From positions 1,178,001 to 1,242,000 of the forward strand of contig JANFNE010000012.1 of NCBI GenBank assembly GCA_024867545.1: a stretch of DNA of 64,000 nucleotides. The letters are read 5' to 3'. The notes below the pieces were generated by a model that saw nothing but the letters and a program-made list of their open reading frames with translations, did not search any database and was not told the origin of the DNA. The position numbers were made by a program, and so were the translations under genes. This DNA is from Phytopythium helicoides (Eukaryota > Oomycota > Peronosporomycetes > Pythiales > Pythiaceae). Positions 32,507 to 42,367 of this stretch are shown piece after piece; the stretch's first letter is position 1; every line of letters starts with the position of its first letter.

Positions 32507-33757
32507 CTACCATGCATCTGCCGCCTCCAGCAGCCAGTTCTGAATGATCACGTGATTTTGCCGTGTCAGCAGCACTAATGCTCGCATTACATCGACTCGA
32601 ACACCAATCTGATCGCTGGGAATGGGATCTCCAACACCAATACGGTAGTAGGTCTGCGCAGTCGTTACGAAGCGATTCGCATTCTTCACAGGGTCAATGC
32701 GCGTCCACCAAAACTCACGAAGTAGGACACCATCCGAAATGGGTGGCATGCGAATAAGCGCAAGCATCACGATCACCACACTACCAGTGCCTACCTCGCG
32801 GAACCTTCGACCAAAGTGTTCCACATGGAGTACACCGTCTCGCTTTGGTCGCTTCCCGGAAATCTGACTGCTCTGGTGCGGCGTATGCATCAGGAAACGC
32901 GAGACGTACGAGTCCTTGTCGGGTCCACTCGGGTCCACAACTCGGAACTCGCCACCATTATTAATCTTGCGAACGACATCCTTTCGCCAAAGCAGCGCCT
33001 CGGCATCAGTGATACTGTACGCCGCAGTTGTGCACGTCCGAATCTCGGCGCCGTCAGGAAGCGGTGTTGTCTCGAGTGAACACGGACTTCCAGGCTCTGT
33101 CGCAAATACGGCATCCACTTGCTCGTACATGGTCTGCAGCTTGTCCCGCATCCCGTCCGGGAGTGCTTCATTGACTGGGCTATGCTTCTCTGGTGGACTA
33201 GCGGGAAGCACTAGCTGCTCGCCGCTGCTGCTCTCCCTTCTGCGGTGCTTGTCGATAACACATCTGATGTCCTTCATCAGCTTCGCGTGGCTGTCGAGTC
33301 TCGCTCGAAGCTGTTTGTTGGCCACCTCGGCCCTCCTCCTCGCCCGCAGCTCGTCCGCCGCCTGCTTCTCCAGCCTCGCCCAGCCCTTGAGCGTTGAGCC
33401 CTCCTCTTCCGAACGGACTTCTTCGGCCCCAGCGAGCCTTGCCATGCGCCGCAGTAGCGCCAGTCGCGCCTCCAGATCCCGCGATTCCTCTCGTAGCTCC
33501 GCGATCTCTGCACGCTTGCGCCGCTGCAGCTGCGTCGTGTACCCGGCCTCGTTCCTGCTCAGTCTGGTGCTGAGAGTCGAGCTGGTGGCATTCACGCTGC
33601 CGACTGCGGTCTCGCTTGAATTACTGGCGCTGAGGTCACTGGAGCTGCTCGTTGCTTCATCGAGAGGAACAGAAGAGAGCTCAAGAGGGCTCAGAGGCGG
33701 CTCGAGGGCGTCAAGGAGCGCCAGGACGTCGTCCAGCGTCGCAGCGTGCTCCTCCAT
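32507..33757 (-). CDS. M96-like coiled-coil/START-like protein, copy I
   Basis: 416 aa, one exon, ATG 33757 (MEEHAATLDDVLALLDALEP). A Ser-rich acidic stretch (about residues 25-65) leads to GYTTQLQRRKRAEIAELREE, a first coil, then WARLEKQAADELRARRRAEV and a second coil (NKQLRARLDSHAKLMKDIRC). The START-like half contains PLPDGAEIRTCTTAAYSI, VLHVEHFGRRFREVGTGSVV, VLLREFWWTRIDPVK and QNWLLEAADAW. It is the intact member of the subgroup with copies A and G, and is the evident parent of fragment G. The upstream frame is open but the alternative N-terminus has no family resemblance. Confidence 0.75.
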   Translation of the reverse strand: MEEHAATLDDVLALLDALEPPLSPLELSSVPLDEATSSSSDLSASNSSETAVGSVNATSSTLSTRLSRNEAGYTTQLQRRKRAEIAELREESRDLEARLALLRRMARLAGAEEVRSEEEGSTLKGWARLEKQAADELRARRRAEVANKQLRARLDSHAKLMKDIRCVIDKHRRRESSSGEQLVLPASPPEKHSPVNEALPDGMRDKLQTMYEQVDAVFATEPGSPCSLETTPLPDGAEIRTCTTAAYSITDAEALLWRKDVVRKINNGGEFRVVDPSGPDKDSYVSRFLMHTPHQSSQISGKRPKRDGVLHVEHFGRRFREVGTGSVVIVMLALIRMPPISDGVLLREFWWTRIDPVKNANRFVTTAQTYYRIGVGDPIPSDQIGVRVDVMRALVLLTRQNHVIIQNWLLEAADAW

Positions 33758-34196
33758 GTGCTTCGTCCACGCTGTATAGTTGTGCTGGTGGATAGAGCAG
33801 AGACTGTACAAGGCACTTGAGATTTGAGCTGGTGACTCAAAGTGGTGCAGCAAGCGGTGAGGCTGCCCCTGCCAGCAAAGACAAAGGCTAAGCTGGCGTT
33901 GTGGGGATGCAGACGCGTTTGCCTGCAAGATGAAGTTGTGGTGTCTACTTTGGAATTTGAAACTCGTCTAGCACCACCGAGCGAGTTTGAGTCAACATCG
34001 ACAAAGCCAAATATACCACATCATTGTGTCTACCATCCACTTCATCCGCTTCACCCAAGTCGAGCTGCACTAGAATGGAAATGGCGCTCAAGAAATCGGA
34101 TTCGATTACGAGAAAGTAAAGCTGCGAAAGCATGCAGACAGTGAAATGAACCTGCCCTATCGATAGGATGGGTCAAGACAAGCATCCGCGCTTGAC
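33758..34196. other. Intergenic between M96-like cluster and ABCG genes
   Basis: 439 bp with no gene; promoter side of copy I and 3' side of ABCG copy 1. Confidence 0.5.
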
Positions 34197-36023
34197 TCAT
34201 CGGCGTCCCGTGTGGAACTTGTACAGGATAAAGGAGAAGATGGCCTGCAGGCACAACACGTAGATGGCGAGCACGCCCATGTTGAGCGCAACGTCCACAT
34301 CTTCGAGGTTGAGCCTCACGAGGATCTGGTGAGCGGTCTCGGACGCTTCCGGCCCCGAGAACTGCGTGTAGGCGAATGCGCGGAACGAGTACGAGTGGAA
34401 CGCGAGGTAGTACGCCCAGATCCAGTAGCCCGGGATCGAGTCCCGAGGTACCATGAATCCTTCGCACAGCATAAACATGCCGTAGATACCAGCGCCGAGA
34501 GCGATGCCGATGATGTAGTGCGGCACGGCAGCACCAATGACGTGCATGAGGGACTCGGCAACGACCAACGAGAGGAAGAGGTTGAGCAGGAACCAACCGA
34601 AACCGTTGAGATCCGCGAGCAGCACCACTAGTAGCGTTGATACCACCGCGATGAGGAAGATTCCCGGCAAAGTGGCAAAGAAGTTGGCGAGGACGTAGCT
34701 GACAACGTTCAACCCGTTGTTGGCGCGCTCGCGCTGGAACACGGCTCGCTGTTCGATGAAGAACGGAAGCACTGCCACCGACATGAACACCAGGAACGCT
34801 TGCACGTAAAAGAGCAAGGGAACGTAGTCTTCGTCACTCAAGTCGTCGTTCGTGTACAGGTACATGGTGCCAATCATGAAGCTCAGCATGACGTACATGA
34901 AGAGACGGATCCAGTAGATGCCGGGGTTGCGGATGTTGTTCAACAAGTTGCGGTGCATCAAAACTCCAAACTGGCGCCGAGCAGAGGGAGGGATCGTTTC
35001 AATGTCAGCCAAGTGCGGCAGAATTTGACGGTCATCGGTGAGTTTCTTGTGAAGGGAGTTGCTGATTTCGCTCTGGCTGTATGCCGAAATGAGGTGTTTG
35101 ACATCGACGTGGCCCTCGAAGTCGGTATTGATGAGACTCAAGAAGTACTCGGAGGGGTTCGTGTACTTGGGACAGTCATGGCCGAGGGATGCGAAATGAG
35201 AAATCGTGTCAACTTGAGGCCCAAAGTACACAGTCTCGCCTTCAGCGAGAAGCATGACGTTGGTGAACATGTCGTAGACCAACGACGACGGCTGGTGGAT
35301 CGTGCAGATCACAGTCTTTCCCTCCTGACACAACTTCACGATGAACTGCATCACATTGAACGTCGAGCTCGAGTCGAGACCAGACGTCGGCTCGTCCAAG
35401 ATGAGCACGGACGGGTTCGACAGCAGCTCGATGGCGATGCTCAGTCGACGCTTCTGACCACCGGAGATCCCCTTGCGGAAAATGTCCCCCACCAACGTGT
35501 CACGACAGCTCTGTAGACCCATCTCGTCGATCACGGCGTCCACGCGCTCGCGGATCATCGATGACGTGACTGCGTTTGGCAGACTCAGCTTGGCCGCCAT
35601 GCGCAGCGTCTCGAGCACCGTGAAGGACCCGAGCAGCGAGTCTTCTTGTGCGACGTAGCTGGCGACGGCACGGAACGTCTTGGCGACTCTCGGCGCGCCA
35701 TTGAGTTCGATGTTTCCGCTGATGTCTCCGGAGCTGATGCGGTCTGCGAGGATGTCGACGAGAGTGGTTTTTCCGGATCCGGACGGTCCCATGATGGCGG
35801 TGAGTTCTCCAGGCGCACATCGTCCAGAAACGTTGTATAGGATGGTTTTCTTTCCTTCTGGGTTGTCGGATGACTTGGCCGTTTGTACGGTGTAGGTGAG
35901 GTTTTGCCAGCTCAGCACACACGCGTTGAGCTCTCCAGTGGTGCCAGTTGGAATCGCAATTCCGGTCTGGAGGTCATCGTTGGGCTTGGATGTCGGAGAA
36001 AGAGACGCGTATGCTGAGTCCAT
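34197..36023 (-). CDS. ABCG half transporter, copy 1
   Basis: 608 aa, one exon, ATG 36023 (MDSAYASLSPTSKPNDD). Domain order is nucleotide-binding domain then six TM segments, typical of ABCG/WBC half transporters, which act as dimers to export lipids or xenobiotics at a membrane. Walker A GPSGSGKTT, signature ISGGQKRRLSIA, Walker B VLILDEPTSGLD and the H-loop ICTIHQPSS are all present. TM segments include IYWIRLFMYVMLSFMIGTMY, VLANFFATLPGIFLIAVVST and AIYVLCLQAIFSFILYKF. The first part of the NBD is near-identical in DNA to copy 2, but from YFGPQVDTISHFASLGHD onward it diverges from both other copies. A core-promoter-like element lies at 36075-36089. Substrate unknown. Confidence 0.93.
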   Translation of the reverse strand: MDSAYASLSPTSKPNDDLQTGIAIPTGTTGELNACVLSWQNLTYTVQTAKSSDNPEGKKTILYNVSGRCAPGELTAIMGPSGSGKTTLVDILADRISSGDISGNIELNGAPRVAKTFRAVASYVAQEDSLLGSFTVLETLRMAAKLSLPNAVTSSMIRERVDAVIDEMGLQSCRDTLVGDIFRKGISGGQKRRLSIAIELLSNPSVLILDEPTSGLDSSSTFNVMQFIVKLCQEGKTVICTIHQPSSLVYDMFTNVMLLAEGETVYFGPQVDTISHFASLGHDCPKYTNPSEYFLSLINTDFEGHVDVKHLISAYSQSEISNSLHKKLTDDRQILPHLADIETIPPSARRQFGVLMHRNLLNNIRNPGIYWIRLFMYVMLSFMIGTMYLYTNDDLSDEDYVPLLFYVQAFLVFMSVAVLPFFIEQRAVFQRERANNGLNVVSYVLANFFATLPGIFLIAVVSTLLVVLLADLNGFGWFLLNLFLSLVVAESLMHVIGAAVPHYIIGIALGAGIYGMFMLCEGFMVPRDSIPGYWIWAYYLAFHSYSFRAFAYTQFSGPEASETAHQILVRLNLEDVDVALNMGVLAIYVLCLQAIFSFILYKFHTGRR

Positions 36024-36680
36024 TTGAGCGACTTGGATAGAACAAGTTGTCGATAGGGAGCAAATCGAGAAATGAAAAAATGTCAGTGAGTTGCAAAGCT
36101 GATAGACACTTTCAAGAGCGCACGAAAAGCTACGCCGAGTACGTGGCAACGCCGAGATTTGGACCCAGAAGCCACCCGGAGAATAATTCTACGTCGGACG
36201 AACAGACTCCAACGGCAGAATCTCTGTCATCGAGCGACTGCTCACATCACGGATCCTCCAGGATACTTTACCGTGTTGAACTGGTGAAGCGGCGTGTACG
36301 CCTGACCTCGACAGAGCCAATGGGTACACCACCCTGATTTTAATGACAAATGCGGATATTACAATGCCTTCAAGTGTCGCTTTGAATGTTTTTCCTTTGA
36401 TTCTAATTTGCAATTTGTATGTCTTCTTCCTGCCAGGAAAGATAATTAGCATAATGTGGCACGTACAACAGTTTCTGCAAGTGCTCGTCTCAAGTCAGGC
36501 ACCACCAGTGTACCCGGTGGTGCAGCCACCTCATCCTCTCCACGTCAGACTTGCTGTCATGTAGATGAGAATCGACAGAATATACAGCAAGAGAAGCACG
36601 AGCTCAATGTAGTCAATCGATAGTTTGAAATGGATTTTCATTACTAATCTGACGAGGTTCGCAATCCCCATGGAGCTTGC
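36024..36680. other. Intergenic between ABCG copies 1 and 2
   Basis: Upstream of copy 1 and downstream of copy 2. The last 75 bp or so (about 36605-36680) match the 3' flank of copy 3 almost base for base. No other gene is seen. Confidence 0.55.
36075..36089 (-). promoter_or_regulatory. Oomycete Inr/FPR-like core promoter of ABCG copy 1
   Basis: On the minus strand TCACTGACATTTTTT followed by CATTT lies about 52-66 bp before the ATG of copy 1. It resembles the oomycete initiator plus flanking promoter region (TCAYT...CAWTTT) but is one base shorter between the halves. Confidence 0.35.
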
Positions 36681-38567
36681 TCACCGCCGACCCGTGTGGA
36701 ACTTGTACAGGATGAACGAGAAGATGGCTTGGAAAGCCACGATGTACACCACCAGCAGACCCATGTTGCGAGGCACGTCCACGTCCTCCATGCCCAGCCG
36801 CTGCAGGATGGCCGACCCTGCGGGAGTCGCGTTGTCTCCAGAAAACTGCTTGTACACGAACGCCTCGAACGAGTACGAGTGGAACGCGAGGTAGTACGCC
36901 CAGATCCAGTAGTCCGGGATCGACTCGCGCGGCACCATGAACCCCTCGCACAGCATGAACATGCCGAACACGCCCGCTCCCAGAGCGATCCCGATGATGT
37001 AGTGCGGCACGGCAGCACCAATCACGTGCATCATGGACTCGGCCACCACGAGCGACAGGAACAGATTCAGCAAGAACCAGCCGAACGCGTTCAAATCCGC
37101 CAACAGCACCACCAGCAGCGTCGACACGAGCGCGATGAGGAAGATGCCGGGCAATGTCGCGAAGAAGTTGGCCAGCACATAACTCGCCACGTTCAGTCCG
37201 TTGTTGGCGCGCTCGCGCTGGAACACGGCTCGCTGTTCGATGAAGAACGGAAGCACTGCCACCGACATGAACACCAGGAACGCTTGCACGTAGAAGAGCA
37301 TCGGCACCAAATCCTCCTCCGACAGATCGTCGTTCGTGTACAGGTACATGGTGCCGACCATGAAGCTCAGCATGATGTACATGAAGAGACGGATCCAGTA
37401 GATGCCGGGGTTGCGGATGTTATTGATCGTGTTGCGGTACATGAGCACGGCAAACTGGCGACGCGCCGACGGTGGCACGGTCTCAATATCGGCGAGGTGA
37501 GCGAGCGTCTGGCGGTCCTGCGTGATTCGACTGCTCACATCCGCACAGATGTTGTGGTTCGCGTACGAGTGAACGAGTTTCTTGATGTCGGCGTGGCCCT
37601 CGAAGTCCGTGTTCACGAGGCTCAAGAAGTACTCGGACGGGTTCGTGTACTTGGGACACTCGTGACCGATGGACGCAAAGTACGGGATCATGTGCGCGCG
37701 CGGACCGAAGTAGACGGTCTCACCCGCCGTGAGTACCATGACGTTGGTGAACATGTCATAGACCAACGACGATGGCTGATGGATCGTGCAGATCACAGTC
37801 TTCCCCTCCTGACACAACTTCACGATGAACTGCATCACATTGAAAGTCGAGCTCGAGTCGAGACCAGACGTCGGCTCGTCCAAGATGAGCACGGACGGGT
37901 TCGACAGCAGCTCGATGGCGATGCTCAGTCGACGCTTCTGACCACCGGAGATACCCTTGCGGAAAATGTCCCCCACCAACGTGTCACGACAGCTCTGTAG
38001 ACCCATCTCGTCGATCACGGCGTCCACGCGCTCGCGGATCATGGACGACGTGACGGCGTTCGGCAGACTCAACTTGGCCGCCATGCGCAGCGTCTCGAGC
38101 ACCGTGAAGGACCCGAGCAGCGAGTCTTCTTGTGCGACGTAGCTGGCGACGGCACGGAACGTCTTGGCGACTCTCGGCGCGCCATTGAGTTCGATGTTTC
38201 CGCTGATGTCTCCGGAGCTGATGCGGTCTGCGAGGATGTCGACGAGAGTGGTTTTTCCGGATCCGGACGGTCCCATGATGGCGGTGAGTTCTCCAGGCGC
38301 ACATCGTCCAGAAACGTTGTATAGGATGGTTTTCTTTCCTTCTGGGTTGTCGGATGACTTGGTCGTTTGTACGGTGTAGGTGAGGTTTTGCCAGCTCAGC
38401 ACACACGGGTTGGAGACGCTCTTGGGATCAACAAGGTGGCTGCTTGCTACCGCTGCTGACTGCGGGATTGGCAGGATGACGCCGCTCTCCATGTCGTCCA
38501 TGGACGAGAGCTTGGACTCGAGCATCGGGTACGCCGTGTACGGCACCGCGGATCCACCGCCGTCCAT
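36681..38567 (-). CDS. ABCG half transporter, copy 2 (mosaic)
   Basis: 628 aa, one exon, ATG 38567 (MDGGGSAVPYTAYPMLESKL). The N-terminal 53 residues are unrelated to those of copies 1 and 3; similarity starts abruptly at CVLSWQNLTYTVQT. NBD motifs are the same as in copy 1 (GPSGSGKTT, ISGGQKRRLSIA, LILDEPTSGLD). The TM half and about 85 bp of 3' flank are almost identical to copy 3 (VLTAGETVYFGPRAHMIPYF, FSGDNATPAGSAILQRLGM). The first 300-400 bp of the NBD are identical to copy 1 down to silent sites. The gene is thus a patchwork of its neighbours. It is head-to-head with copy 3. Likely an exporter of lipids or small hydrophobic compounds; substrate unknown. Confidence 0.93.
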   Translation of the reverse strand: MDGGGSAVPYTAYPMLESKLSSMDDMESGVILPIPQSAAVASSHLVDPKSVSNPCVLSWQNLTYTVQTTKSSDNPEGKKTILYNVSGRCAPGELTAIMGPSGSGKTTLVDILADRISSGDISGNIELNGAPRVAKTFRAVASYVAQEDSLLGSFTVLETLRMAAKLSLPNAVTSSMIRERVDAVIDEMGLQSCRDTLVGDIFRKGISGGQKRRLSIAIELLSNPSVLILDEPTSGLDSSSTFNVMQFIVKLCQEGKTVICTIHQPSSLVYDMFTNVMVLTAGETVYFGPRAHMIPYFASIGHECPKYTNPSEYFLSLVNTDFEGHADIKKLVHSYANHNICADVSSRITQDRQTLAHLADIETVPPSARRQFAVLMYRNTINNIRNPGIYWIRLFMYIMLSFMVGTMYLYTNDDLSEEDLVPMLFYVQAFLVFMSVAVLPFFIEQRAVFQRERANNGLNVASYVLANFFATLPGIFLIALVSTLLVVLLADLNAFGWFLLNLFLSLVVAESMMHVIGAAVPHYIIGIALGAGVFGMFMLCEGFMVPRESIPDYWIWAYYLAFHSYSFEAFVYKQFSGDNATPAGSAILQRLGMEDVDVPRNMGLLVVYIVAFQAIFSFILYKFHTGRR

Positions 38568-40531
38568 GTCTGTCGATTTCTGGTCGAGCTTCGAGCTGTG
38601 AGAACCGGAACAGGAGCCTTAGATGGCTAGAAGGTGAGTGCGTGGCACAGGGAGAAACCGCGAGTGAGCCCAGCAGCTCCGCTGGATCGAATGACACATG
38701 CGCTCAGAGCGGCCAGCAGTTGCCAGATGGGCGTGGAAAACAGCGGAAGGTCTCGCCTCAACCCGCGAAGGCGTCGCAACCAACAGAGAGCAGACGACGA
38801 GCCAAGGTGGTGCCATACGCGACTGACAGAGAGATCAGGCGCGCATCTCGAGGGGAGGCGAGTCGCAACGCAACAGCAAGTGGTGCAGCTCGTACCGTAG
38901 GGTCTGAATAGCTACGAAAAAAGTATCTACTCCTGTATAGTTGATAGTTGTCGATTTTTGCTATCGAATAATGTGATTAATTATCAAAAAATACCTTTAT
39001 GATTTGGATATATGATTTGATTGATAATTAAGTGATTTGCGTTATCGAGGCAACGAACGGTGAGCTGCCGCTATGGAGTGGCCATCAGTTATGATATGGC
39101 GGTCAGGCGTGTGTGTATTTTGTCCAATCATATTGCTTCTTTTTGTCATTTGCCCTATCCCGCCCCTATTCCACGCGCCTGACCGCGAATCAGGTGGATT
39201 TTTGCCGCCAGGTCAGGCAGAGGCCACTATTCGAGGCGCAGCTACTTTCACAAGTCAGACTTGAGACGAAAGCTGCCTGCCTGACTTCGACGTGCCCATC
39301 AGCTCAGCTCGCTCACGCTCATCAACTCAACGTCTTGACGGTCGAGCGCCGTCTCACGCCCTGCTGGATGAGAACGATCACGGCGAGCTCGTGAGCTCTT
39401 GGTGTTGAGCTTGCGCACTACTCGCATCGATTCGACCGGTCATGATTTTCACATGATTCTGACATATCACGAACCGTGATTTGCAGGAGCATGGTAGGCG
39501 GTAGCTTTCCTCGTTCAGCAATCGTTGTGAGCGGTATTTGTATTGGATCGATCGTCTAGAGTCCCGAGCGTCAGATGTTGGGCGGACGAAGACAATTCAT
39601 CGCATGACTCGTCATCGTCAGTCATGTAGAGTGTAGTGACATTTGTTGCCAGTCCAGCTTGAAGCCGTTTATCGTGGACGAGGCTGCCTGACTTGACAAT
39701 TCATCCGATAGGGGTTGTTCGTCAGGCAGCCTGCCTATTTCAAGCAAGGCCTGACGCCTGACTCGATTTTCTCGTGCAATCGATTAAACAACACGCGGTT
39801 CGCTAGTATTTTGCGACTCGAGCGTAGTGAGCGCTCATGCTCGCAGTTGATGATGCTCTGCAACTCTAAGTCTCTATTGTTTTCTGACCAGAGGCCCATC
39901 CTTGCCTTACGTTGCGTAGCGAGACACTTCTCGATGCCTGACATCGGTGCAGCTCTGCGAGACGACAGTCCACGTGCCTGATCTCTCCATAGAGCGTTTG
40001 GGGAGGCAGGTTCGTCAAATTGGCTCGTGTCTGATTTGACAAAGTAATCCTCAACTCGTAACGAGAGGTGGATCGGACATGGTACCCGGTCATGTTAGGA
40101 AAGTAAATGAGAATGTGAACGTAAGAGAATTTGCTGGTCAGGCACGTCCAGACAACTGCAAACCCAGCCGCGTCAATACTGCATAGATGAGATTGAATAG
40201 GTGGGAGCTTCTTGGCAGTATGTAAAAAGGTAGAGGAATCTTTGTGGACTGGGCAATTGATTGCCAAGAAAGCCATGAAAGGAGCGGCCTTATCGAGTCC
40301 ACTCGACATGAACCTCGAAAGTGTGAGATTTTCCGCATCCCAAATCGTCACCATCGCAGCCTGACAGAACATCGACTAATCTTGGAGCGACAGCTTCTTG
40401 ATCCATCCCACCTTGGCAAAACAGAACGTGAAACCGAGCTATCATCGTTTTGGCCGCACTTGGCCGTGTCGTTCCCTTTTCAGTTCTCAACATCTTCACT
40501 TCGATCGACTTCATTTATACGGCAAAGCACC
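38568..40531. promoter_or_regulatory. Shared upstream region of divergent ABCG genes with repeated GTCAGGC word
   Basis: This 1.96 kb spacer separates the starts of copies 2 and 3. It includes a very AT-rich patch (about 38920-39055). In 39102-40365 the word GTCAGGC or its complement occurs 11 times: 39102, 39177, 39212, 39279, 39686, 39721, 39749, 39756, 39936, 40137, 40359. There is no gene with support. A role as clustered binding sites in a bidirectional promoter is inference; a decayed repeat is the alternative. Confidence 0.4.
39681..39732. repeat. 12-bp perfect inverted repeat
   Basis: AGGCTGCCTGAC at 39681-39692 is matched by GTCAGGCAGCCT at 39721-39732 with a 28-nt spacer. Both arms contain the GTCAGGC word of this region. 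Confidence 0.7.
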
Positions 40532-42367
40532 ATGGAGTCAACCGAGGCTCCATTTACATCGTTGTCACCATCACCTCAGCAGAGGAACGATCTCGAGAAT
40601 GGCAGTAGACAAACGAATGTTTCAAGATCTACAACGCACCCGTGTGTGCTGAGCTGGCAAAACCTCACCTACACCGTACAAACTACCAAGTCCACGGACA
40701 ACCCTGAAGGAAAGAAAACCATCCTATACAACGTATCCGGACGATGCGCGCCAGGAGAACTCACCGCCATCATGGGACCATCCGGATCCGGAAAAACCAC
40801 ACTCGTCGACATCCTCGCAGATCGCATCAGCTCCGGAGACATCAGCGGAAACATCGAGCTCAACGGCGCGCCGAGAGTCGCCAAAACGTTCCGCGCCGTC
40901 GCTAGCTATGTCGCACAAGAAGACTCGCTGCTCGGGTCCTTCACGGTGCTCGAGACGCTTCGCATGGCGGCCAAGCTGAGTCTCCCAAACGCAGTCACGT
41001 CATCGATGATCCGCGAGCGCGTGGACGCCGTGATCGACGAGATGGGTCTACAGAGCTGTCGTGACACGTTGGTGGGGGACATTTTCCGCAAGGGGATCTC
41101 CGGTGGTCAGAAGCGTCGACTGAGCATCGCCATCGAGCTGCTGTCGAACCCGTCCGTGCTCATCTTGGACGAGCCGACGTCTGGTCTCGACTCGAGCTCG
41201 ACGTTCAATGTGATGCAGTTCATCGTGAAGTTGTGTCAGGAGGGGAAGACTGTGATCTGCACGATCCACCAGCCGTCGTCGTTGGTCTACGACATGTTTA
41301 CCAACGTCATGGTGCTCACGGCGGGTGAGACCGTCTACTTCGGTCCGCGCCCACACATGATCCCGTACTTTGCGTCCATCGGTCACGAGTGTCCCAAGTA
41401 CACGAATCCGTCCGAGTACTTCTTGAGCCTCGTGAACACGGACTTCGAGGGCCACGCCGATATCAAGAAGCTCGTGCACTCGTACGCGAACCACAACATC
41501 TGTGCGGATGTGAGCAGTCGGATCACGCAGGACCGCCAGACGCTCGCTCACCTCGCCGATATTGAGACTGTGCCACCGTCGGCGCGTCGCCAGTTCGCCG
41601 TGCTCATGTACCGCAACACGATCAACAACATTCGCAACCCCGGCATCTACTGGATCCGTCTCTTCATGTACATCATGCTGAGCTTCATGGTCGGCACCAT
41701 GTACCTGTACACGAACGACGATCTATCGGAGGAGGATTTGGTGCCGATGCTCTTCTACGTGCAAGCGTTCCTGGTGTTCATGTCGGTGGCGGTGCTTCCG
41801 TTCTTCATCGAACAGCGAGCCGTGTTCCAGCGCGAGCGCGCCAACAACGGACTGAACGTGATGAGTTATGTGCTGGCCAACTTCTTCGCGACATTGCCCG
41901 GCATCTTCCTCATCGCGCTTGTGTCAACGCTGCTGGTGGTGCTGTTGGCGGATTTGAACGCGTTCGGCTGGTTCTTGCTGAATCTGTTCCTGTCGCTCGT
42001 GGTGGCCGAGTCCATGATGCACGTGATTGGCGCTGCCGTGCCGCACTACATCATCGGCATCGCTCTGGGAGCGGGCGTGTTCGGCATGTTCATGCTGTGC
42101 GAGGGGTTCATGGTGCCGCGCGAGTCGATCCCGGACTACTGGATCTGGGCGTACTACCTCGCGTTCCACTCGTACTCGTTCGAGGCGTTCGTGTACAAGC
42201 AGTTTTCTGGAGACAACGCGACTCCCGCAGGGTCGGCCATCCTGCAGCGGCTGGGCATGGAGGACGTGGACGTGCCTCGCAACATGGGTCTGCTGGTGGT
42301 GTACATCGTGGCTTTCCAGGCCATCTTCTCGTTCATCCTGTACAAGTTCCACACGGGTCGGCGGTGA
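40532..42367 (+). CDS. ABCG half transporter, copy 3
   Basis: 611 aa, one exon, ATG 40532 (MESTEAPFTSLSPSPQQRND). NBD motifs GPSGSGKTT, ISGGQKRRLSIA, LILDEPTSGLD and TIHQPSS are intact, followed by six TM segments with the loop FSGDNATPAGSAILQRLGM between the last two. The first NBD part differs from copies 1 and 2 at many silent sites. The middle (about 40920-41250) matches copy 1, and the TM half plus 3' flank match copy 2. The upstream frame is open to 40244, but without family similarity, so the later ATG was chosen. Predicted membrane exporter working as a homo- or heterodimer, possibly with its neighbours. Confidence 0.93.
   Translation: MESTEAPFTSLSPSPQQRNDLENGSRQTNVSRSTTHPCVLSWQNLTYTVQTTKSTDNPEGKKTILYNVSGRCAPGELTAIMGPSGSGKTTLVDILADRISSGDISGNIELNGAPRVAKTFRAVASYVAQEDSLLGSFTVLETLRMAAKLSLPNAVTSSMIRERVDAVIDEMGLQSCRDTLVGDIFRKGISGGQKRRLSIAIELLSNPSVLILDEPTSGLDSSSTFNVMQFIVKLCQEGKTVICTIHQPSSLVYDMFTNVMVLTAGETVYFGPRPHMIPYFASIGHECPKYTNPSEYFLSLVNTDFEGHADIKKLVHSYANHNICADVSSRITQDRQTLAHLADIETVPPSARRQFAVLMYRNTINNIRNPGIYWIRLFMYIMLSFMVGTMYLYTNDDLSEEDLVPMLFYVQAFLVFMSVAVLPFFIEQRAVFQRERANNGLNVMSYVLANFFATLPGIFLIALVSTLLVVLLADLNAFGWFLLNLFLSLVVAESMMHVIGAAVPHYIIGIALGAGVFGMFMLCEGFMVPRESIPDYWIWAYYLAFHSYSFEAFVYKQFSGDNATPAGSAILQRLGMEDVDVPRNMGLLVVYIVAFQAIFSFILYKFHTGRR

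Noticed and set aside
20901..33757. Calling the M96-like proteins bZIP transcription factors
   Set aside because: The basic/leucine stretch RRKRAELQKLR is suggestive, but the invariant Asn and Cys/Ser-Arg of bZIP basic regions are absent and the leucine spacing is short.
36696..38000. 434-codon plus-strand frame inside ABCG copy 2
   Set aside because: Exactly antisense to a conserved transporter; composition (His, Arg, Val, Glu runs) is that of a complementary frame, and similar frames recur in the other ABCG copies for the same reason.
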